Shown here piece by piece: positions 56,501 through 64,000 of a stretch of 64,000 nt of DNA. A model generated the notes under the pieces. It saw only the letters and a list, made by a program, of their open reading frames with translations, did no database searches and was not told where the DNA came from. The stretch lies in contig NC_091932.1 of assembly GCF_041260155.1 (NCBI RefSeq), positions 46,965,629 through 47,029,628 of the forward strand. Reading direction: 5' to 3'. The translations under genes and the position numbers were made by a program. The first letter of the stretch is position 1. Every line of letters begins with the position of its first letter. The DNA is from Ptychodera flava (lineage: Eukaryota; Hemichordata; Enteropneusta; Ptychoderidae).

Positions 56501-59500
56501 AATCTGTCGAGTATCGCCTCAGTCGTTTATTTTAAGTCATGAAGAATCGCTTTTACGTGTAACTGAAGTTGATTTTGGTTTCATACCCGAGGCCATAATA
56601 GTACATGTCACAGTGGAAAGCGAAATAGCGCACGAAAACCCGGTCATTTTTTATGGTGAGCAAAAGGACTGCAGCAGATCACATGTGAAAACCACAAAAA
56701 CAAGTGCGACTTTCCCGCATTCCTTGAACTTCTCAACTACAGAATTTTTTAGAGCATCGAGAGTTGGTCGTCTCATCTCCGAAAGCAAGCAAGCAAGCAA
56801 GCAAGTGACGTCTTGTACTATAGGCACAAAAATCGGCACTAAAATGAACTGGGCAACCATTTCACACTTGGTATACGTGCATAAATTACGGGCTGTGAGA
56901 CCGGAAGTCGAGCGCTTGCGAGAGAGCGAGCGCGCGTCGTCGGCAGAACGCAGACCTGTAAACCATTCCGGCTGTATGATTTTTTAAAACTTTTCTCGTC
57001 TTGTAACCAGACTCTAACCGTTACCAAACAGTGTACAGTTAATATAATTATAAGCTAGATACGTATTTGACAAACAGATTATGCCCTGAATTATCTTTCT
57101 AGTGTTTATCGTGTAAATAGTACCCACCGCTTACGCTGACCAGCCTCACGTTTCTACGCACAATTTTCATCATTTTAGGCGAACTAATGTTTAGGACTTG
57201 TCAGAAATTCTCTAACCTGATGCCCAATATTTAACCTAGACCCAGATCGAATAATTTTTTTGAAACGCACAAAAATCCGACTTTTTTCGGGTATTTTGTG
57301 TGAAAAATGGGACGTTTACACAAATCGTCGATTTTCTCAGTTCCGATTTTTGCTATGTATGCGCACCTTCAAATGAGTGTAAGTCGGCGACGCGTGGGCG
57401 GATTTCCCCGATTCTTCGCATGCTAACACTTCATGAATAGACCTGAAAAACCGTGTCTTAGATTTTTGATAAACCCCCCTGAAGTGACGATAACTTGACA
57501 AACGTGAACAAAAGCCGATAATTTATGCGAAAATCCGACAGTTCACACTTCGAAGGCTCACTGTGCAGAAACAAAAGCGAATTTCAAAAATCCAAAACAC
57601 GGTTTTTCCCCCTGTATATCCAGCTGTCTAGTGCCGTTAACAGATCACTTAGGGGTGCTGCCAATTCTTACTTATACTCTTTTAAGTGAAAAAATTCAAA
57701 ATCACATGTTTTTGACTTAAACAAACATACCAATGCATGTTTTGACAACTAAACAAAATTTTTACCTTTTTCAAATATAGACCTATTAGAAAATGTACCA
57801 CATGTTGGGTGTGAGACCCTGTTTTCTATGTGAAACTTTTGATTGAAAATATGTGTCACGAAACTGAGTCACTACCTTAAAGTTTTCATTTTCATGAAAA
57901 CAGGATGCTAAAAATGAAATTTACTGAAGCCTTCATAATGAGCCTACACAGTTGCAGAACAGAAAACTATTGTAAAAATTTCAGTGTCAAATACCTGTCC
58001 CTAAGGTGTGTTCTACCTTCAACCATCTGCCCACCATTGTTAAGGTTACCCATCATGTCACAGACAATATGAAACCATATATGGTATTGGCAAAATACCC
58101 AGCACTCAAGGTAAACAGTTATTCATTATACCACCGTCAATTTCTGCCTGCACTCTAAATCATTTCCTCCTATACTTGAAATCTGAGAGAGAGTAGACGC
58201 AGTCCACTGAGAAATTGACAACAGTGTGATCTGATAATTGTACAGGGTTCAAAGTTACACCTGAGTATGTCTCTAACACCAAAACCCTTGCTTGATTCAT
58301 ACATCAATGCTTGTCATAATACATTCTGCTTTCATTTATTAACCTATTCACCCTATCTCCCTGTGTATAGATCTAAATAAACCATTGGAAAAGTAGGTTT
58401 TGGCCAGACCATTGTCTTGAAGGGTACATTAAACCCATGTTCACCTGTGAGCTGAAGCTGATAATCCACCATCTGGAAATTTTTCAAAACTCATAGAGGG
58501 CGGTCTTTCCCTTTGCAATGGTACCCGTCCTTCTAAAACTTCTAGTTTCTTCTCAGCTTGATCTAATTGCCTTTCTAAAGTTGCAATCCTTGCTTTCAGT
58601 TGATTTTCCCTCTCAAGAGTCAGTGACAGTGATTTCTGAGTTTCTTCATTAATATCGGCATTTCCAGCAAGCAGCTTAGCAATGGTGTCTTGTCTTTCCT
58701 CATTCTGCTTCTCCAATTCCTCAATTTTCCGTTCAAGTTCGGCGATGATTTTTGCTTTCTCAAGGCCAACTTTAGCCACAGCTTCATTGAAGCTGACTTG
58801 TTTCTCAGCTTGTAAACTGTTCCTCATACTTGTCAGACTATCCTGCTTGTCCTTTTCATGTGATCTGATAAATTCATCCATCTCGGCATGGTGTCTCTGT
58901 TTTTCCATCTCCACGGCAGCCGCTATAGCCTGATCCCTTTCCTCATTAAAGTCTGCTCTAAGTTTATTCAACCTTTCCTCATACTTCCTTCGTTCTGTCT
59001 CAACGGCATCAAGAATTGCACTTTGTTTGTCTGTATGGAAGGACTCTTCCATTTTACACGCAGCTAACTGTTCATCAAGTTTACTCTGAATATTTGTCAC
59101 GTATTCATTCTTTTCCCTCTCAAATTTCTCGGTTAGCTTCCCTACTTCAGCATCACGTTCTTTTATAAGTTGTTGCCTTAATGCTTCAATTTCTTTCATT
59201 TTCTGTTGTTCAAATGTCTCTTTCATTTCATGCAAAGCCTCGTTTTGTTTCAATTCCATATCTTTTCTAACACTATCCTTCTCCCTAGCACACTCATCAA
59301 CTACATTTTTGATTTTCTCATCAAAACCAGTCTGCATAGTCTCTGTTTCTTTCCTCCGTATGCTCTCCAGTTTTTCCTCCGCTGCTAGGATATTTTTCCT
59401 CTGTTCAATTTCTGCCTCTTTTCTTAACCTACTTTCTAACTCCTTTTTGCTTTTCTCAAACCCAGCGGTCAAATCTTTCGCAAGCTGGTCTTTTTCAAGC

Positions 59501-62500
59501 GCCAACTCCGCTATAACCTTTTCTTTAGACTTGATATCAATGCCCATTTCTCTGATATGATTGGTCAATTCTTGTCTAGTACTCGCTACAGCATCATTCC
59601 TTTCATCTATTAGTTTGTTTGTTATTTCCTGTATCTTACTTTCATAGTTCTGTTGCAATGCTTGAGCATTGTCTCCGCTAGATTTCAACTGTTCCTGTAA
59701 CTGCTTGGCTTGTTCCTGTAAACTATTAAACCTATCAAGCTGCTCTTTCAATTTATTTTGATACATTTCTTCCATTTCTTTGCTACTTTGTTTCACTTTG
59801 TCAATCATTTTCTGAAGGTCACTCTTTTCTTTATCATGTTCAGCTTTCACAGATTCCACCGCCTGAATAAATTTCTCTCTAGCATCTCCGACTAACAAAC
59901 CGTATTTTTCTTTCTCATTCTGAATATCTGTCTCTAAGCTCTGCATGTCCAATTTCATATTAGATCTTGTTTTGTCTAGGGTTTGTAAAAGTTTTTTGAA
60001 TTTCTCCTGCTCATTAGCTAGATATGTCTTTGTTGTTTCTAGTTCATTTTGCACTTTGACGAGCTGGATAGATTTCTGCATAAGATCTGTGTGTAGAGCT
60101 GTAGTAGCATCTGCAGAGTTGTGTCTGCCTTTGCCGGTTAGATCTGGTATGAGACTCTGTGGAGCTGACACAAACTCATCGTTTTGGTCAGTGAACGACA
60201 CAAAGGGTGACTGATTCACATTTGTCACTGGTGTCTCTGGACTCTTATCCTGCAGGACTTCATCAATCTTGATCAAGGACTGTCTTTGCTCTTCGGCCAT
60301 TTTCTGAAACTCTTCGTCGAGGACATTTTCAACTTTCTCAAAGCTAAGGCTAAGTCTCTTTGAGTCCTCATCTTCCTCCATCTTAGCATTTTTGGTAGCC
60401 TCGGCAACCACTGTGTCGTCTTTGGAAGGCATCTGTTGAGGTTGATTGTTTACATTCCCAATGAGTGAAGTCTCATTTCCTTCAGGTAATTCTTTCAATG
60501 GACTCCTGGCTGTCAGACTTTTCAAGGCCATTACCTCTTGGTGGTGCTCTTCAAAATCTTTCATGAAATTTTCACCACTTGGAATACGTAGAACTGTAGC
60601 TAATTCTGGCACTTCTTGTCTGAGCTGTGTAATATCTGTATCTGTTATCTCAGGCAGTCTGGCATCAAAGGGTTCAGGGATTTCTCTCTGGTGAAAATAA
60701 AACATAAAAAGATCCTAGATTAATTTTTTGTTTGATGCATGAAATGGTCCATTGCTGGATATTTCAAGAGCATCAACTCCATAATTTCTTTTGTCAAAAA
60801 AGCAATTCAATAAAATTTTTAGAGTTGAGATTCAGCATTTTCACTGCTACACATTCATCATTAACATGTTGCTTATGAATGACGAAGAATAAATAGTGAG
60901 GACTATACAAGTGGGTAAATATTACTCATTGTTTTCTCACTCGCATAATGGCTACTACAAAAGTGCAGCTGTTAAAATGTCTCTCAAAGCAAATATTTAC
61001 AGTTACTGAATATTGTGGCTACATATTTCACCTCGGTATAGAATGATGGGTAATGACTAACTGAAGAGGAAACACAGATCGATATTTACTCACCGCAAAG
61101 GCTGATGGGTAATCATCTATCCCCGGGAATAAACCATGCAAGAAATGTTTTCCCATTAGAGCAGAAAATTCCATTCTTCTTGAAATTTCTTCTCCTTGGA
61201 TATTGCTGGATTCATCCGTCAATTTTGTTGCCCACTGGGTTTCAATGGAAAAAAGATCTCTGGGTATTATTACATGAACTCAGCTAATTTGAGATTTGCA
61301 TTCTGATGAAATACTTCCTATGAAAAATCTATGATTTCTTGCTGCCATGGATTAAATGCTCTGAAGTGAAAACCTTTATTATTCATTTATGGAAAATAAT
61401 GCAAGGGACATGGAAGACAATGCATAAAGCAGTGAGGGAATAGAAAAATAAGTATGAGGTAGGGGAGGCAGAAAACAAGAAAAGGTAACGGAGGGTGAAA
61501 AGAAGGGATAATGGCTAAAAACAACAAAGAGATAGGAAAAGCTAGAATCAAGTGTGAGGGAGGGGAGACTAAAAACAAGTACAGGGTAGGGGAGACTCAA
61601 TATATAAGTTGGTGGTGATGGGTACATTCCGGATCCACAAACAAGTCTCTTATCAATGGATGACTGCTGATGAACACTGGTAAGAGGGTCACTGTAATCA
61701 ATATGTAATTTCCTGCTATGATCAAACTTGAAAATATTCTGTACCTTTTGTCCCAAAAATCTCCATATCATTGCCGCATCAATGTTAAGAATGTGTTTTT
61801 GATCCATAACAATACAGATATATTGTAGAAATTTCACATAATTTCTATCAGGAAATATCATGAAAATTGCACACATGAGTGATATATGACTTTGTAATGA
61901 TGATTACACATAATAGTGTTTGATTGACAAGGAGGCTGTTCACTTGCAGTCTGCTGGACACTTCACTTTGTTGAACAAAAGAAATTAACCCTTCAGTGTT
62001 TTCTTCAGAGATCAGTAGCAATACACCAAATGCTGTACAACAGATTGGTGTCCACTTTTTTCATACAAAACTTGCAAATAAATATTGAATAAAGCATACA
62101 GTAATGCTATCAATCCGCTCCACAAACTGAACACAGAGTTTGCATCATTCATAAAAAAAATTGTATTTCATAAACTTTTAACCAAGTGACTGACCAACCT
62201 GCATGAATTTGCTAGAAAACAACTTCCTACGATACACTTCTACCACAGCCATTGCATACAGTCTTGGTGCCATGTCAATCTGCTCAACAACTTCAAGACG
62301 TCTTCTTAGCCTCTTCAAATTTTCATGATAAATGACCATTTTACTGTCAATATCCGATATCTGTTTCTCTACATACATTATCCATCTGGAACAGACACAC
62401 AGAGCAAATTTTGATTTCTTATGCTTCAATGTACTGTACGGTATTCAAAAGTTGCAACTTCAGAAAACTTTACTAGCAAGAGTTAAAGCCCTAATAGCTG

Positions 62501-63911
62501 AATCGTTTTGTATTTTCCTTACTAAAAACTAGCATCCAAACTTCAGAAAGATGTTTTTGATTCCTGTTTTTGATTCCTGCGATATTGTCTTTGAAAATGT
62601 GACATTTCTATGCCTTGGTGATGTACATGGCTCTTTAAATTCAGGTACTTCCACACACATTTTTAGCAGCCATATTTGAGTTACACCTTCAAAAGTATTT
62701 AGTTGATAAAATCTAAGTTGTGTTTTCATTTCCAATGTTTGAGGAGTGTTCTGTGGTTATAATTCTGTAAGTAATTATGGAAAAATGCATAAGTTGCATT
62801 TAATTTCAAACCATCTTATCAAAAAACAAAGGAAAAAGATACAGATAATGGGGATATGGCTATGATATGGCTACATCATTCAAATTTGATATCAATTTGT
62901 CAAAATGATGATAGATTTTGATTCATAGGTAAATGTCACAGATGTCAAAGAGAGTCAGTCAATTATCATTATGGATTGTGCTTCATGAACTCTACAGCCT
63001 GTGAGAGGTCACAGTCAGACACATAGCTTGGTTATTGAATCATTCTTTATCAGGTTGGGGATGTAGCCGAGTGGTTTTAATGGCTGGTGTCTTTGCTAGG
63101 TAAATAGGTGTCATACTGGTATGTTGATAGTTTGGAGCCATTCATCAATACACTTACCTTAGCCTTGCATGCAAATTTGCAGATAGCTCCTCCTTGGCAA
63201 GTGTACACCGTCTTCTGATGTCTCGAAGTTGGCTGTGATTTTTCAACATGACGATTAACTGCTTTTGGTGACTTGCACATAGGTCAGGCAGAATGGAGGG
63301 GTCGTTCAACTTGGTGACTCTTTCCTGGTTTTGAACAAATCCCTGATGAAAAGAGGTCATATTCAAAAGAAAAGGAATACCTCAGTTAACCTATATTGCC
63401 TATAACCTATATTAATGGGATGAGAGAATATGAGTTGAATTGCCCATTTCCTGGAAAATCGATATACTGGTATAATTGCTGCAATTACAAATAACAGGAA
63501 AACTAGGTCACGGCAGATTACCTTTCACCAAAGGACTACCTGAGTGGTAAACAAGAGGAAATGAATAATTGCATTCAGAATTAATATCATAATGATGCTA
63601 TTTAAGCAGTCTATTTGCAATCAGCCACAACACAGGAAGTCAAACCTTATTTCTTTCATTTGCTCCCTCCTGCCCTCAAAAGAAATATATTTTTGTATGT
63701 TTTTCAAAGGGGGCCTTGACATGTTTCTATTAATGCCAGTAAAATTTGACCCTTAGCATGGGTATATCAATTAGATGTGATTTCATTCATACCTGTGACA
63801 TATCTCCTTGTTCTTGAACTATTTTCCGAGCACCAGCCATCAGTTGTTCCAATCCAAACAATCTGTCACCAAGACCTTTGATTTCCTTCATACTGGCATT
63901 GTCTACAGCCT
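50522..63911 (-). CDS. RB1CC1: RB1-inducible coiled-coil protein 1 / FIP200, 3' part of gene (10 exons in window)
   Basis: FIP200 is the scaffold of the ULK1-ATG13-ATG101 complex that starts autophagosome formation. Exons in reading order are 63793-63911, 63158-63342, 62199-62385, 61094-61234, 58445-60687, 54721-54823, 53697-53749, 52851-52997, 52359-52410 and 50522-50599. All have GT/AG junctions and matching phases, for about 1,100 codons. Visible parts are the conserved N-terminal-half helices (FVQNQERV, ILPDLC, AVVEVYRRKLF), an acidic/Ser-rich linker, a long coiled coil, and the C-terminal claw (GDIVLICFDEYRENYVIFT, YFVHSDS, WVLGQITDKEYCQAKKAQNR, FKVPPGTKFYRVKAV). The claw in the known protein binds FIR/LIR motifs of autophagy receptors. 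Human FIP200 is 1,594 residues, so the N-terminal ubiquitin-like/dimer region lies beyond the right edge. The frame is intact across the window. Confidence 0.95.
50634..51559. mobile_element. Foldback element in the last RB1CC1 intron
   Basis: AAGGGCCAGTAACACTAAC on the left is mirrored by GTTAGAGTTACTGGCCCTT on the right. Further mirrored blocks are TCAACCATAGTTTCTTGTTC, AGCCCTGC...AATGCT, CAAACCGTTAGTTTGCCAGC / GCTGGCAAACTTATAG and GGTCAAGG / CCTTGACC. The left arm carries an extra ~165 bp (about 50,717-50,883) missing from the right, probably a later insertion. Non-coding. Confidence 0.88.
52359..52410 (-). CDS. RB1CC1: RB1CC1 exon, claw
   Basis: Acceptor CTCCATAG, donor GTGAGT, 52 bp encoding (R)LWVLGQITDKEYCQAKK. 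Human: RPWVLGKVMEKEYCQAKK. Confidence 0.97.
52704..52789. repeat. Mini-palindrome, copy 3
   Basis: TAGACTGAAAGATCCATCGC and TTGAGGGCGCTCTC on the left, CTCGAGCAGTGGATCTTTCGATCTA on the right. Same family as 8,702 and 44,595. In the RB1CC1 intron between the two claw exons. Confidence 0.85.
52851..52997 (-). CDS. RB1CC1: RB1CC1 exon, first half of claw domain
   Basis: Acceptor TTTTTTTCACAG, donor GTGAGT, 147 bp. It encodes FSIGDIVLICFDEYRENYVI, then FTIGPILYFVHSDSVSGLEL and KPQPGKD. Human has FQVGDLVLIILDERHDNYVL, FTVSPTLYFLHSESLPALDL. This is the beta-rich claw. Confidence 0.97.
53697..53749 (-). CDS. RB1CC1: RB1CC1 exon, linker to claw
   Basis: Acceptor GTGTTCAG, donor GTAAGT, 53 bp. It encodes LQLTRAASAKADKVTIQ plus two bases, which with the next exon give Asn. 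Human equivalent: SSRHSEKIAIRDF. Confidence 0.92.
54721..54823 (-). CDS. RB1CC1: RB1CC1 exon, end of coiled coil
   Basis: Acceptor TTTTGCAG, donor GTAAGT, 103 bp. The first base completes Ser. The encoded DITNTSLESRDRHHMLEVAL and KAKEEECNTLNQRL match the human LERTLQLKEEENKRLNQRL. Confidence 0.95.
55567..57880. mobile_element. TTAA-flanked 2.3-kb element with GGTAGTGACTC termini
   Basis: TTAA|GGTAGTGACTCGG at 55,567 and CTGAGTCACTACC|TTAA at 57,864-57,880 are inverted with exact TTAA flanks. The interior is unusually CpG-rich for the region (about 55,740-56,980). It holds two direct copies of a block around TTAGCTGTAGCGGAACACA / ...AGCATCGTACGCCGGGCTA. No transposase is recognisable. Target and terminal GGTAG resemble the 17,993-26,323 element. 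It lies in an RB1CC1 intron. Confidence 0.88.
57881..58444. other. RB1CC1 intron sequence
   Basis: Intronic, no bounded repeat or exon seen. Confidence 0.4.
58445..60687 (-). CDS. RB1CC1: RB1CC1 large coiled-coil exon (2.24 kb)
   Basis: The acceptor TTTTCACCAG and donor GTGAAC enclose 747 codons. The first ~60 residues (EPFDARLPEITDTDI, ELATVLRIP, HHQEVMALKSL) match human KFDCELPDISLKDL...VQPFLRVP...HQHVLALHNL. Next is a ~130-residue acidic, Ser/Pro-rich linker with SPFVSF and the FFAT-like NDEFVSA (about 60,163-60,183), which may correspond to the human DFMSA site known to bind VAP proteins. Residues from about 200 to 725 are heptad-rich, charged coiled coil with no long breaks. Long open frames on the opposite strand here are shadows. 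Confidence 0.97.
61094..61234 (-). CDS. RB1CC1: RB1CC1 exon with WATKL...DDYPSAFA
   Basis: Acceptor AAACCCAG, donor GTGAGT, 141 bp, phase 0 at both ends. It encodes WATKLTDESSNIQGEEISRR, then KHFLHGLFPGIDDYPSAFA. Human has WAGALVKDGKRLYEAEKSKR...SFLRNRLFRGLDSWPPSFC. Confidence 0.94.
62199..62385 (-). CDS. RB1CC1: RB1CC1 exon with AVVEVYRRK motif
   Basis: Acceptor GTTCCAG, donor GTTGGT, 187 bp. The first base completes the Arg codon. The exon ends ...PRLYAMAVVEVYRRKLF plus SSKFMQ, aligning with human PQMYCLAVVEVVRRKMF. Confidence 0.95.
63053..63100 (+). repeat. Possible tRNA-derived SINE head fragment
   Basis: GGGGATGTAGCCGAGTGGTT contains a good A-box-like TAGCCGAGTGG, as in tRNA-derived SINEs. 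No B box or clover-leaf follows, so this is not a tRNA gene and at most a degraded SINE start. Confidence 0.3.
63158..63342 (-). CDS. RB1CC1: RB1CC1 exon with FVQNQE motif
   Basis: Acceptor TTCATCAG, donor GTAAGT, 185 bp. It encodes GFVQNQERVTKLNDPSILPD and, further on, a stretch ending ANLHARL. Human FIP200 has SFVQNQEMVSLLNDPGILPD and NNLHVRLK at the same place. Confidence 0.96.
63793..63911 (-). CDS. RB1CC1: RB1CC1 exon (first in window)
   Basis: The acceptor ATTGCCAG and donor GTATGA bound 119 bp encoding AVDNASMKEIKGLGDRLFGL, then EQLMAGARKIVQEQGDMSQ. It exits in phase 0, as the next exon requires. The acceptor could instead lie two bases further in, so that boundary is approximate. Exon identity rests on phase and position more than on a strong motif. 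Confidence 0.78.
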
Positions 63912-64000
63912 CTGGCAATCACAGGTGACAAGGAAAAAAATAATCTTTGTGAAATTTTTCAGTTTTCACTTGAAACCTCTTTGACTTTGTCACCTACAGC

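Larger units (their letters stand above)
60688..63157. other. RB1CC1 introns between upstream exons
   Basis: Apart from the listed exons, this is AT-rich intronic DNA. A purine-rich tract lies at about 61,390-61,600; the 165-codon open frame across it is a low-complexity artefact. Confidence 0.45.

Noticed and set aside
58682-60694. Plus-strand open frames opposite the coiled-coil exon
   Set aside because: Shadows of the RB1CC1 reading frame, rich in Ser/Phe/Leu as expected from antisense Glu/Lys/Gln codons.
61379-61876. 165-codon minus-strand frame
   Set aside because: Low-complexity Ser/Pro/Leu translation of a purine-rich intronic tract in RB1CC1.
63053-63100. tRNA gene
   Set aside because: Only an A-box-like segment is present; no B box, anticodon stem or matching acceptor stem.

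Overview
This window is AT-rich, intron-rich animal DNA. It holds two recognisable host genes, both on the minus strand, in a dense and deeply nested field of transposable elements. The RB1CC1/FIP200 claw domain is close to the vertebrate one. The repeat content (a Naiad-type Penelope element, hAT, Harbinger and TTAA-type elements, foldback elements) fits a marine invertebrate, probably a non-vertebrate deuterostome such as a hemichordate or relative. I cannot fix the species from sequence alone. There is no sign of bacterial or organellar organisation.

Layout. 0.6-1.4 kb is a GC-rich minisatellite. 8.5-27.6 kb is a thiopurine S-methyltransferase (TPMT) gene read right to left. Its eight small coding exons have matching splice phases, and one 11.7-kb intron carries a stack of insertions. 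Inside that intron a TTAA-flanked element (17.99-26.32 kb) holds an array-bearing element (18.4-22.6 kb) with another element inside it, plus a hAT element (23.2-25.2 kb) with a second hAT inside it. The uninterrupted target sequence is preserved as a paralogous copy at 34.6 kb. 27.6-50.5 kb has no host gene I can recognise. It contains a hAT MITE, foldback elements, two large palindromes, a Harbinger-like element and its MITE relative. It also contains a three-level nest: hAT MITE (38.86-44.43 kb), a foldback element with a 7-bp target duplication inside it, and a Naiad retroelement (40.2-43.4 kb) inside one foldback arm.

50.5-63.9 kb and beyond is RB1CC1/FIP200, the scaffold of the ULK1 autophagy-initiation complex. 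Ten coding exons lie in the window. They run from an upstream exon at 63.8-63.9 kb through a 2.24-kb coiled-coil exon to the claw domain and stop codon at 50,522. The 5' part of the gene lies beyond the right edge. Its introns carry a foldback element, a mini-palindrome and a 2.3-kb TTAA-flanked element.

The two genes have unrelated jobs (small-molecule S-methylation and autophagy initiation), and nothing suggests co-regulation. I see no wholly new biological system. The most informative observations are the dated nesting order of the mobile elements, the permuted-domain Penelope element, a 1-bp frame problem in TPMT coding exon 2, and several repeat families whose parts recur across the window.
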